64,000 nucleotides of DNA. It comes from Oikopleura dioica (lineage: Eukaryota; Chordata; Appendicularia; Copelata; Oikopleuridae). Below the pieces are notes generated by a model. That model made no database searches. It was not told the origin of the DNA and worked only from the letters and a program-made list of their open reading frames with translations. The translations under genes and the position numbers were made by a program. The stretch lies in NCBI GenBank assembly GCA_907165135.1, contig OU015568.1, positions 16,379,208-16,443,207 of the forward strand. The letters are read 5' to 3'. Positions 54,751 through 64,000 of the stretch are shown here, in pieces (within the stretch, counting starts at the first letter, position 1; each line of letters starts with the position of its first letter).

Positions 54751-55698
54751 ATGATAATAACTCTAGTAAGGGCGAAATACAGACAGGTAGTGGTCAAACA
54801 AAAAACACGCTTCTTGAAGCCTTTTATTTCAGAAATGGAACACTCCTGTCCACGAAAAATTCTACTACAGCGAAATCCAACGCGTAGCCTCCATGTCAAA
54901 ACCCCTAACAGTCCGAAAAATCGACCTGGAAATTCAATCGGACTTTTCAAGTCCCTCTTCAAGCTCAGAACCAAAGACCGATTCCAAAACGACCGACAGC
55001 ATTTCAAAAAGCCTCCTGAGAAAATCAGTGAGGCGAAAAGAAGCGCTGAAACGCTTTTTCGACAACTTGACAAAGTTGAAAGGTTTCTATCAAACTTTTA
55101 TCGCAGTATTTTCGCCAGTTTAACCGAGTCGAGGTAATTTCATTATCTCAAGTGATCAAAAATTAATTCACTAAAACAGGCTCTTTCGATTTATAAAGAG
55201 GGACAATTACAACTCCGTCGCGGTACCATCTTCGCTGCTTAGTTCCAGGTGATTATCACTAAAATCTACATGGAAAATTTCTTTTGTGAAACTATAAGTC
55301 TTCTTGTTTAAAAATCCTCGAAGATTTTTACAAAACAAGGCTGTTTGACACTTTAATTTAAACATTTTTAGAGAATCGATTCGGAGGAATTTTCCTTTAT
55401 CATCTTTTTTAGCGAGTACTACTGCCCCGCAAACGCATTCCGCCGCGAAATGTCATCAACAAGTTGCAGTACAGAATACGAGTTCCAGCTCACCACTCAA
55501 ATGGACACCTTCACCGAAGAATATCAAAAAGGCGAGGAGCTAATGATCTACTTCGACGAGTTATCGGATGCCTCCCTCGGCTCGTTAGTCGATGAACAAC
55601 ACGAAAAATTGGACTCGCTCGAGTCGCAAATCTGCAACGACGAGTACTACGAAGAGATTTGGACTGCGGAAATGGAAGAACACGAGCATTTTCACTGA
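54751..55698 (+). CDS. Small gene with two overlapping open frames and acidic C-terminus
   Basis: Exons about 54751-54786, 54833-55136, 55181-55247 and 55411-55698. From the ATG at 54836 (3 bp after an acceptor, trans-splice context) the frame reads MEHSCPRKILLQRN.. and continues in phase through two introns to an acidic end (GEELMIYFDELSDASLGSL .. EEHEHFH). A second frame in the same exon, entered from the upstream exon MIITLVRAKYRQ, reads KWNTPVHEKFYYSEIQ .. FFDNLTKLKGFYQ and stops at 55123. Both look protein-like. Unknown function; the C-terminal exon is the firmest part. Confidence 0.5.
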
Positions 55699-55840
55699 TA
55701 AGAAAAAGAGAGACGCAGATTTGTGATTTTACTGTAAAAATATATATTATGAGAGTATGAAAAAATAATAATGAAAGAATTATTATCGGCAATAAGAAGT
55801 TTTTCGCAGAAAAAAGTCTCTAAGGATGTCCCGCTACTTG

Positions 55841-57727
55841 CTAGTCAGTAGTTGACTCTTCAGACGTTGGTAAAGGAGCGGTTTGGGATTCGTGGTTTGT
55901 TTCAGCTGCTTCCGGTTCAGTCTTTTCTGTGGCTTCTTCTTCTTGGGAAAGAGCGCTTTCGGCTTCTTGGACAGCGTTTTCAGCGTCTTGGAATTTGTCT
56001 CAGGATTGATTTTCAACCAAATTTCGAGAAAAGAAATTTCTATTCAATCCCGAAAACTCACCTTCAGCGGGAAGACCAGAAACATGAGGAGCTCTAGAAC
56101 TCGGATGAGCCTTTCTGTACGCTTTGATCGCCACAAGTTGATCATTAATCGCTGTTTTGCATTGTTCATCGTTGTTTTCCTCGGCGATAGCCATTGCAGT
56201 GACGTAAGCGTCTTCAGCTTCATCGATTCTCGTCTGCTTCACTAAAAAGCGTATAAGCCCAGATCAACTTCTCCCTATTTCGATCTGAAGAAAGACTTAC
56301 GAAGCGATTGAGCGACGATTATTTGCGAGTTGAGCTCCCAGACCTTATCTTCCGCCTTTTGCGCTGTCTCTCTCGCCAATTCTGCGATTTCCAGCGCTTT
56401 CACCAAAAGCCCTTCTTCCAGAAGACAACGGGCCCAGTTGTGATAATGCCACGCTTTTTCACCTTCGCTGGTTGAATTGCCAAGACGGTCTTGGTAAATG
56501 TTCATCGCGTGTTTGTAGTTCTGGTTTTTGACGTACGCTTCCTGAATTCAGAAAAAATTAATTTGAGATCAAGGAAGAGAACTGACTCACCGCAAGATTA
56601 TCCATCGCTCGAACTTTAAGATCGGTTATTCCGCTCTTTTTCGCTGCTGCCAGTTCTTTCTTATGTCTTGTAATTGATTCCTCATTCTTTCCGAGACCAA
56701 GGAGAGCTTGGCCGTAGACAGAGTTGATATCAGCTTGGAGGGCGCACATCATTGGTCCTTTGTTTACATCGGGATGTGTTTCTACGTTGGTGTTGATATC
56801 GATTATTGCTTTGAGGGCTTCTTCGTATTCTTTGTCGTCCAAAACTAAATTGAAGCTTTAGTTGATCGGTTTCGTTAGTTTTTCTTGATAAAATTGTTCT
56901 TACGTTTGACAGCAGCAGAAATATCAGTCTTGATTGCTTCAACAGGAATGGGCTTGAGCATCGTTCTCTCCCGCGAGCTATAAAAAGAGACTAAAAATAG
57001 GGTTGAAAAGGCTGTCTTTACCGAGTATATTCAGGCTTCTGCTGGGTCCAGAAGTCAGCCCGATCGTCTAAGTACCGAATTCCTTGATTGACAAGTTCCC
57101 CGACCGAGTTTTTCCCGTCAAAAGTCTTCATTAATGCGCTATCGTTCGCTAGTTTCTCCAAGAATTGTCGATCTTCGTACATTTCACCCAGATTTGAGCG
57201 CGTCGCTTTTTTCTTTGATCGCTGCTTCGAAGCTGATTTTTTGCGCGATTCAACGTCGAGCTGGATTACTTCTGGGCCGCCGACTGAGTTGGCGATTGCT
57301 TCTTGACACTTTTGGATTCCAAGGCGGAAGTCTTCAGTTTCCGGTCGTAGTCGCTGTCCGCGGTGGTAGAACATTAGCGCGTGCTCAAACTCGCCCATGA
57401 GATAGAGCGTTTCAGCCTTGAGCAAGAGGCCGCGGTGGAAGGTCTTGTCGTCGCGGATGCAGCTGTCGGCGTCGTCAAGGGCAGAAGTTGGATCGCCGTT
57501 GAGAATGTGGCACTTCCCGCGAGCGATAAGGCAGTTTTTGTCGTTCGGCTTGGCGTGGAGTGCTGAATATAGAGTTTTAAACTGTCGGGAAGTGAGTAAC
57601 TCTTACCCTTGTTATATTCATCGAGGGCTTTTTGAAAGTCCTTGGTCGACACGTATTTATCACCGGCGGCCAAATACGTAGAAAAAGTGCAAGGAAGCTC
57701 TAGTGGGGGCTCGTCGTGATACGCCAT
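55841..57727 (-). CDS. ODAD4: Outer dynein arm docking complex subunit 4 (TTC25-like)
   Basis: ATG at 57727. N-terminal TPRs (TYLAAGDKYVSTKDFQKALD, NDKNCLIARGKCHILNGD, KAETLYLMGEFEHALMFYHR, LRPETEDFRLGIQKCQEAI) and the diagnostic YLDDRADFWTQQKPEYTR match TTC25. Central helical TPRs follow (LGKNEESITRHKKELAAAKK, WHYHNWARCLLEEGL). The tail is Glu/Thr-rich and ends SEESTTD. The protein anchors outer dynein arms on axonemal microtubule doublets, so it implies motile cilia or sperm flagella. Seven or so exons with short introns. The C-terminal tail is shorter than in vertebrates. Confidence 0.93.
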
Positions 57728-58039
57728 CTCTGCTCTAGAATTGGAAAAGATGAAAGAAAGTTGCAAATGTGGGTCTTTTTTCAGTATTTGGTAATTTCAA
57801 AGAGCGGGAATTTCTAGGAAGAAAAGTTGTGGCAGAAAATGAATGATGCTCTGGCAGGATTTTTTTGTTGAATTGAAAAGACAAGGGATGGAGGATTGAG
57901 GATTGAGGAAGCTGCCAGGACTTGATGATGATGAGTTTGAGCAGTAGTTTTCAGTCTTCTATGTGCATTCGATTGTGTATCCTAAAAAAATTGATCAAAA
58001 TTTGAAAACGAAAAAGCCTTAACTTACAATTGGGATGAG
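57728..58039. other. Intergenic
   Basis: Promoter side of ODAD4 and 3' flank of the next minus-strand gene. No feature seen. Confidence 0.35.
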
Positions 58040-58985
58040 TTAGAGTTTTGTCGGCTTCTTCGTTTTTCGAATCGCATTTGGCGCTTTTCCTTTGTTCGGC
58101 TTCTTTGTTTCCTTCGCTTTTCGCTTCTTTAGCTTCTCACTGGACTGGTTGAAGAGATCGACGAGTTCTTTTTCCGAGAGTGGTTTTTCTGCAACTGGTT
58201 GGATTTGTAGAGCATTTTTCAGTTCTTTCGGGAGCTTTCGTTCTTTTCCTTTTGCTTCGCGTTCTTGAGTCGGAATTTGGACGGTGGAATTGAAGATCGG
58301 GTACCAGACGAATTCTGCTTCATCGCAGGCTTCCCAGATCTTGTCCATATTCGACAAGCTCTGGAGGATCGAGCTGCCGTTTTTGATCCTTTTCTTTGTA
58401 GCTTCTTTTTCCTTTGATCGAGCAATACAGGTGAGATCCTCCTCAATGTGTCCAAAAATCCAGCCAATACGTTCCATTCTGCTCGCCTTGATGATTCCAA
58501 CGAGACGAATGATGAGCCAGGGGTCTTTTTTGCAGCAGAAATGAGGCGTTTTCTCGAAGACAGGATCGTTCGCCCAAAGAGAGTCATTTTTCTTCAGGAA
58601 ACGGGCGTTGTAGCATTTGATGAAGGCGAGCCTTATTTCTGGGCTGAGCAATCTTTGTAAAGAACCTGAGTCAGCGTTTTGTGAGAGCCTTGAGAATAGC
58701 CGCGACTCGGCTTTTTTTAAAACGAAGCCGAAAAGCGGCTTCGCAAAATGACCAATTAAATTTGAAACAGATTGCTGAGCCCAGCCTTATTTGGTGAAAA
58801 TAGAGAAAACCAGGAGCGTGCTCCTTCCGATAGAGGCAGGGAGAGATGTTGATGAATTCGTCGATAGTGAAGCAGCAGCCGCACGAGAACTCGAAAATCT
58901 GGTGGTCGGGGAAAGAAAGGAGCTTGATTTGGAAACTGGTTCCAGAATGATCGTCGTGGCATTTGATAAATTCGGCTTTTGGCAT
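58040..58985 (-). CDS. Cys-rich basic-tail family, member 1, MITE at the exon junction
   Basis: ATG at 58985 after TTCAG. Exon 1: MPKAEFIKCHDDHSGTSFQI .. FEFSCGCCFTIDEFINISPC. After a gap filled by a MITE the frame resumes at about 58645 (PEIRLAFIKCYNARFLKKND, HFCCKKDPWLIIRLVGI) and ends with a Lys-rich tail KKPNKGKAPNAIRKTKKP. It is a clear paralogue of the 59326-60078 gene: the SCGCCF motif, Lys-rich tail and gene order agree. The intron would use a GA or unusual donor at about 58830 and an acceptor (TGCTCAG) within the MITE end. Unknown function. Confidence 0.6.
58640..58790. mobile_element. MITE, CTGAGTCAGGGT family, copy 8, at a splice junction
   Basis: CTGAGCAATCTTTGTAAAGA ACCTGAGTCAG at the left and CAGATTGCTGAGCCCAG at the right, short AAGCCG/CGGCTT core. 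Its terminal repeat contains the CAG used as acceptor on the minus strand. Confidence 0.8.
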
Positions 58986-59325
58986 CTTTTCTCTGAAGAA
59001 AAAACTTGAACTTCTTTGAATGAGAGGAAAAATGAGCTGGGCGGGTGATTATAAGAACGATTTGATCCCACGCGAATAATCGTGAGCGGCGACAAATTTT
59101 ATCAGAAATGCCCGGATTTGAAAGATGATTGATAAGCGCGAATGTTTTTCCTACCTTTTTGGCTTGGCTGTAATCGTAGCTAAAGGATGTTTTCGTATTT
59201 ACATGATGAGGGAGGATACTAGATATCGGAGATTATTTACAGCGATTTCGAAGGGCTAAAATTCGATTATATTTATAATATAAGCTTTCGCTATTTTGGA
59301 GATTTTTGCTTACTATTGAGAAGAT

Positions 59326-60078
59326 TTAAAGCCTGGCTGGCTTTTTGCTCTTTCTGATCGCATTTGGAGCTTTTCCTTTGTTTGGCTTCTTCCTTTCTTT
59401 TGATGGCTTTTGGTTCTGCTGTTTTTCCTTGACTGATGCATTTGAGAAGAGGGAAACAAGCTCGTCATCATCCAGTGGTCGGTTTTCAGGTTGATTCTTA
59501 CACACTTGGAGGGCTTCTTTTGCCTTTTTCGGGAGACGTCGATCTTTTTGAAAGTCCGTCGAAATTTCGACGGGCATCATGGCTTCGCTTTGAAATACAG
59601 GTAGCCAGATGTTGAACCATATACAGGCGATCATTTCTTTGTGCTCTTGCGAGTACTTCAACCCCATTCCCTTGTAAGCAAGCACTTCTTGCTGTGCATT
59701 CTTGAGCACGGAGTACATTTTCTTCAAAAATAGTGGATCAGCCGGGCAGTATTGGTGAGGTGTTTTTACGAAATTTTCGTTCTTCCAAAGCGATGACTTT
59801 TTCCTGAGACGAAATGTCCGGAAGAATTTTTCCATCGCAATTCGGTATGTATCAAGAAAAAATCCGCTGTCTATACGGAATTCATCCACGGTCATCATTG
59901 GATCAACTTTGAAGCAGCAACCACACGAAAATTCGTGGTAATAGGTATCATCGGAAAAGAGAAACAGGCTCTTCATTTGAAATTCGCAGTCGGAATCATG
60001 TTTGAATTGAACGTATGCTGTTAGCGACGAACTTCGCTGATTTATGATCTTTAGTTTCTCTTGGCTCACTTTCTTCAT
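59326..60078 (-). CDS. Cys-rich basic-tail family, member 2, single exon
   Basis: 250 residues from the ATG at 60078 (MKKVSQEKLKIINQRSSS). Contains YHEFSCGCCFKVDPMMTVDE, HQYCPADPLFLKKMYSV, a helical middle, and a Lys-rich tail SKERKKPNKGKAPNAIRK nearly identical to member 1. The clustered Cys residues could bind metal. The basic tail suggests nucleic-acid contact or nuclear localisation. No outside homologue recognised; likely lineage-specific tandem duplication. Intronless, unlike member 1. Confidence 0.7.
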   Translation of the reverse strand: MKKVSQEKLKIINQRSSSLTAYVQFKHDSDCEFQMKSLFLFSDDTYYHEFSCGCCFKVDPMMTVDEFRIDSGFFLDTYRIAMEKFFRTFRLRKKSSLWKNENFVKTPHQYCPADPLFLKKMYSVLKNAQQEVLAYKGMGLKYSQEHKEMIACIWFNIWLPVFQSEAMMPVEISTDFQKDRRLPKKAKEALQVCKNQPENRPLDDDELVSLFSNASVKEKQQNQKPSKERKKPNKGKAPNAIRKSKKPARL

Positions 60079-60480
60079 ATTTTCCAAAAGAGGGAATTTT
60101 TGAAATGAGTTGACTTTGATTTAAATCAAATGAATTTTCGTCCGCATTCGACATTCACAGGAGATGGCGCTGTTCCACAGCAGGAGAGCTATCCCAAGGT
60201 AATCAGTACACAATCGGTGGTAGATCTGGCAAATAAAAGTCCATCTTGACCTGGTTTTACAAGCAGTTACTCAAATAAATCAATTCGCACGATCTTTTCG
60301 ACAATAAACGGCGCTGATTTTTCAACTTTCACATGACAGAACATCGCCTTATTCACTTTCATCGTTTTCTAAAAGAGGGAAGTTGAAGGAAAGGACTTCG
60401 TTTTAGACATTTGTTATTTGAACAGTTTAGTCTTAGACTCTTAGTGTTTGGTTTTTGAATAAATAGGGTTGACATGACAG
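60079..60480. other. Intergenic
   Basis: 3' flank of NDUFA7 and upstream region of Cys-rich member 2. No gene or repeat seen. Confidence 0.4.
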
Positions 60481-60976
60481 TTACTCCTTGTAAAATTCGT
60501 TATTTCGGTAACCCTTGTATCCAGGCTCGATGCCGAAAGTGGAAGAATGCTGACGAATGACGGGCTCCTGAGCGTTAAGCGACCATTTCAGGCCAAATCC
60601 AGCGACTGGTCGGCCAGTTACTGAACAAAAATTTGGCATCATCCCTTCAAAAGAGCTTTTACCTTCTCTGGTTGTGGCATCAGCGACGTTAGAGACAATC
60701 ATTGGTGGCTGAACTTTTCGTCGCTCGTCTCTGTAGATGTACGCAACGGCTGAAAGAAGATGGTTGAAAGGAGATTGATTAGAGAGTTTTCTTACAGTGG
60801 AGCTTCTCGTTCTCTCCTGGTGGCTTGACTCGTGGCTCGTAGGTTCGTGGAGACTGCTGGTACTCGTATCGCATGTAGTGAAAGTCTGGGTCAGTTCGGC
60901 CGCCGAGGAACTGCGTCATCCAGATGTTGAATGGCGTCTGCGATCGCTGCTTCAACAACAAACGACTCAACTGCAT
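60481..60976 (-). CDS. NDUFA7: NADH dehydrogenase 1 alpha subcomplex subunit 7
   Basis: Exons from the ATG at 60976 (MQLSRLLLKQRSQ) with two short introns. Key matches to NDUFA7 are RYEYQQSPRTYEPRVKPPG, YIYRDERRKVQPPMIVSN, and the C-terminal VAGFGLKWSLNAQEP. It is an accessory subunit of mitochondrial complex I. The C-terminus extends about 30 residues beyond the mammalian end. The start lies 5 bp after a TTCAG acceptor and 51 nt downstream of the methyltransferase stop, which indicates the second cistron of an operon. Confidence 0.82.
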
Positions 60977-60979
60977 CTT

Positions 60980-60986
60980 TTCTGAA
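60980..60986 (-). promoter_or_regulatory. Candidate trans-splice acceptor between cistrons
   Basis: Pyrimidine-rich TTTTGATTTGTTCAG immediately before AAAAGATG of NDUFA7, within a 51-nt intercistronic gap. Confidence 0.55.
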
Positions 60987-61027
60987 CAAATCAAAAATGA
61001 AAAAGAGAGATCTTGAGTCAGGATAGT

Positions 61028-62851
61028 TTATGTGCAGTCCAAGACTTCCATCTTCTTGCAGAGAGGAACGTAGTACGTATTTCTGTACCAGTATCTTCTG
61101 CGGACCTTTTCCCACATTTCCGGATCGGAAACATTCACTTCCATCGCTGTGTACTCGCAGCTCAATCCCAAGTCCTCCAGTTCCAGCTTCATAACCTTAC
61201 GAAAAATCAATTCGAGAGCTCTTTCTTGCCCCTTTTACCTCGCAAGCAACACCGTGGAAAAACAAGTTATCCGGGCAGCAGCCGTTGTAAAACGAGTAAA
61301 TTCCATTTTCCTTTAAAATTCGCGGCAGATGCGAGTGGAATTCTTTCAAATCGGCATCATCCTCCGCGTATGTATCGTAAAAGACACCATCAAAAGGGCC
61401 AGCCTTGTGAATGACGTCTTGCCATCGGCCTTCTAGGATCGTCACATTTGGCTTGTCGTACCAGCCGGTTTCTCGGAGCCGCTTGAGGACGTCTGGATGA
61501 GCTTCGATAATTGTATGGTGAGCTGGGTTATTCGCCTAAATTTCGATGAATTTTGGTCTTTTTTAGTGAGACCACAGCTTTATTTGTTAAAATATCTGAC
61601 CCGAAAGACGATAGCACTAAATAATTCGTAGTGAGTCAGTAGGGGAAGGTCTAAAGCTGGTGGAGAGATTGCTAAGAAGTTCTAGAGATCAAGTGGCATC
61701 TCGTAAAGGCATACAAGCTCAAGGCAGCCAAGATCTATTTCTGACTGTTTGTCGCAGTTTCGCCCAAAAATAGGCTCTTTTTTACCTGAATTTTTCCATC
61801 AACAATTCCCATTCCATGTCCAACATTCAGCACACTGCCTTTGTTGTGACAAATCAGCCTTGCATGCTCTTCCATCAACTTGGTCTCCCAGGACATCATC
61901 ACTGCATCCTCCTTATCGTCCAGCAAGAGGCCTTCGACCTTGTTATTATCGTATTTGAGCTTGGATCGTAAATAAGCGCGGTTGTCTTCGAAACCTTGCG
62001 CGTCCATTTTCTTTTGTTTTTGCTCCTTTGTCGCGTTCAATGCAGCACGCCCAAGGAGCATTTCGCTGATCACACCGTGTCGCAGCAATTTGTCGATCGC
62101 CGGCTAGGGTTGGTTTATGAGCTGCTCTAGAAGTCCAAAACTCACCTGGTGGCCTCCGTCGACGGCGTAATCGCCGGCGCACTTGTGTTGTCGGTCGACA
62201 GCGTTCCAGACAGCGTGATTTTCGAGGAGAAACTGGATCATTTCGCAGTTTCCATGAGCAGCAGCCAACATCAGTGCGCTAAATTTGTAGGGTTTACGCC
62301 TTCAAAAATTTACAATGGTTCGATATTTTTAGATTTTAATCTAACGTCCTCAACAGCTGGCTCCTACCACCTGTAAAATCAGCATAAATAGAGTGCTCTC
62401 GAAAATTAAATGGTTATAATGAAATGAAAAACAAGAGTCTTTGAAAGTTGTGGAAAGTTTTCCTAATGATTTTGATGACTAGCAATGTAACGAAGATTTT
62501 CATATGAAAAAAACTTAAAATGAATCCCCTTTTCCCTCTTTTAAGAAAAGAATAAGATCAGTAAATTATCACGCAATCCCGAATTCACCTTGATCCAGTC
62601 TCATCTTCCTGATGAGTTGTATCAGCGTCGTATTTCTCAATCAGCTCTTTTACTTTTTCGAAGTCGTTTGCCTGCAGGAAAAATAGTTATCAACAAAATC
62701 GCGGAAAAGTTTCAACCTTTGCCGCCTCAAGCAGCTCCTGATCGTAATTTCTTTCGTTTTCACTTTCATTTTTCTCAACAGGAGTGTTTTTCTCCTCGTT
62801 GTCTTCACTTTCTTTCACTCGCTTAGCTTGGGGTTCTCCGTCCTGAGTCAT
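61028..62851 (-). CDS. Ankyrin-repeat RMT2/GAMT-like methyltransferase
   Basis: ATG at 62851 (MTQDGEPQAKRVKESED). An acidic leader and ankyrin-type repeats (LMLAAAHGNCEMIQFLLENH, VDRQHKCAGDYAVDGGHQ) precede a SAM methyltransferase domain: VLNVGHGMGIVD (motif I), HHTIIEAHPDVLKRL, ILEGRWQDVI, FDGVFYDTYAEDD and FYNGCC. Motifs match the yeast RMT2 / guanidinoacetate-methyltransferase-like family; fungal RMT2 methylates the internal delta nitrogen of arginine. Substrate in animals is not established. Six or more exons; the stop at 61028 is followed by NDUFA7 after 51 nt. Confidence 0.88.
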
Positions 62852-63089
62852 TCTAGATCTCTTTAGCTATTTCTTTGAGTAACGCGCGCGATTCAATTTC
62901 GCAGAAGCAAATAATGAACAAGTAGCAAAATTCGCGCAAGCAAAATTTATTCACAGAAAAGGAAAATTTTCAATAAAAAAATCATTTACCAAAAATGGTG
63001 GAACTTTTTTGAAGCAAGTTTTGCAGAAATTTTTGCTAATTTTTTTAAAAATAAACAAGAAAAACAGTAGAATCTTTTGCGAAGGTAAA
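62852..63089. other. Intergenic, AT-rich
   Basis: Promoter region of the methyltransferase operon and 3' flank of the next gene. Nothing else seen. Confidence 0.4.
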
Positions 63090-63917
63090 TTACAGTAGCT
63101 CGCCATTGAGCTTTTGGATCTGCAGCCTCATTTCGTCGATGATCGAGTTTTGTCTGGAAATGATGGACTTGAGGCTTTCCACTGATTCGCCACCAGAGTC
63201 ATCGTCGCTTTTCTTTGGTGGAGGAGCTCCGTTGACCATGTCTTGGCAACGCTGAGATTCACGATCCAGCAGTTTTTTCATCCCGTCGATTTTGTCCTGC
63301 ATTTCCATTCGCCATTTATCCTCGGTTTCTGTCAGCTTGCGTTCGCATTCTTGAGTGCTAGAAAAATAAGTGTAAGTTCATCTTACAGAATGAAGGCATA
63401 GAGTAGTTCGATCTTTCCTTTTTTTATGTTTTAGATAAAAATCTAAGTACAACATAAGGCCTAACTTGTTTATTTCAAACACCAGGTGTTTAACACCTGG
63501 AAAAACCAAGCATATAAACCGAAAATGGAAACTCAAAGCAGAATGGTAAAATGAGAATCACAAGCTTCAACAACCATTTGAAAGGTGTTTTTAACGATTT
63601 TGATTTGCATTCGACAACATAAACGATAAGTAAAATGAATCAGAAAATTATATATCCCGATAAAGTTGTACCGCCTCTTTTTTTTATCTTTTAGTGTAAA
63701 TAAAATAACCTGAAATTCCGAGAAATTACTTTATTCTTTTAATATATCTTAATTAATTTATATACCTTAGAGTTATTTGATTATTTTTCTCTAAAATCGC
63801 CAGGGAAGTCTTGTCCTGCAAGTTGTTCAGCGATCTGGCGATGAAATTCGTAACAAGAAAAACGAAGAAGACCCCGCAAAGAGCTCGAAAAAGAAACGTA
63901 TTCACTCGGTCAACCAT
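63090..63917 (-). CDS. Type II membrane-anchored coiled-coil protein
   Basis: ATG at 63917. Exon 1: MVDRVNTFLFRALCGVFFVF with one N-terminal anchor (about residues 8-27), then a helix (NNLQDKTSLAILEKNNQITL). A roughly 410-bp intron joins in phase to a coiled-coil exon (CERKLTETEDKWRMEMQDKI .. LLDRESQRCQDMV). A Pro/acidic linker and a second coil end KLNGELL. The layout resembles Golgi GOLM1/GOLM2-type proteins but sequence identity is too low to name it. Confidence 0.6.
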
Positions 63918-64000
63918 TTAAAATTTCAAATCACGGATTTTCTTTCTCTTTCAAATAAAAAAAAATCGTCAAAAACCGCGTAAACGAGCTCAAGCGCTAT
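63918..64000. other. Window end, upstream of the coiled-coil gene
   Basis: Short AT-rich flank; no feature can be judged. Confidence 0.3.

Noticed and set aside
1-64000. CRISPR arrays, bacterial operons or prophage signals
   Set aside because: Introns, TATA boxes, poly(A) signals and animal-specific gene families show a eukaryotic genome; the tandem repeats are satellites or TE parts.
1-64000. tRNA or rRNA genes
   Set aside because: No cloverleaf with A/B boxes or rRNA core motif was recognised by eye; a covariance-model scan would be needed to exclude them.

Overview
The window is a gene-dense, TE-peppered animal genome segment. Genes are small. Most introns are about 40-60 bp, many start codons follow an AG acceptor by only a few bases (as in spliced-leader trans-splicing), and several introns read best as GA-AG rather than GT-AG. 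Together with animal-specific genes (prolyl 4-hydroxylase, an outer-dynein-arm docking protein, SLC34, an astacin/ZP mosaic) this points to a tunicate of the larvacean (Oikopleura-like) type. That assignment is inference; the species is not resolved, and exon coordinates are hand-derived without transcripts.

Layout. 0-6 kb: the 3' end of a RING protein, then a minus-strand run of four tiny single-pass membrane proteins (possible operon), a small plus-strand gene, another tiny membrane protein, and an acidic protein with two SUMO-interacting-like motifs. 6-10.5 kb: an eight-exon gene of unknown function containing an exon-intron inverted duplication, GT microsatellites, and an ABHD17-like hydrolase with damaged reading frames. 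10.5-19.6 kb: repeat-rich block with a complete hAT transposon (8-bp TSD) nested in a MITE, followed by a pogo/Tigger element (TA TSD) whose transposase ends in a PCNA-binding-like motif. 19.9-25.7 kb: one very large secreted protein, astacin-LDLa-LamG-ShKT-LDLa-LamG-ShKT-polyThr-ZP. 26.5-40 kb: a PRELI-like gene and two inverted gene pairs, sulfotransferase (both copies broken) and protein kinase (one broken, one intact), with several MITEs. One MITE can be compared with its empty site in the paralogue.

41.9-48 kb: a two-finger C2H2 gene, small unknown genes, and a sodium-phosphate cotransporter SLC34. 48-51.5 kb: inverted duplications and CTCGCGAG-rich repeats. 51.5-64 kb: prolyl 4-hydroxylase alpha, a small gene with two overlapping frames, ODAD4/TTC25, two tandem paralogues of an unknown Cys-rich family, NDUFA7 placed 51 nt downstream of an ankyrin-RMT2-like methyltransferase (likely operon), and a membrane-anchored coiled-coil protein.

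The genes do not form one pathway. Themes are secreted and extracellular-matrix chemistry (astacin/ZP, P4H, sulfotransferases), many micro-membrane proteins, and heavy MITE traffic in introns.
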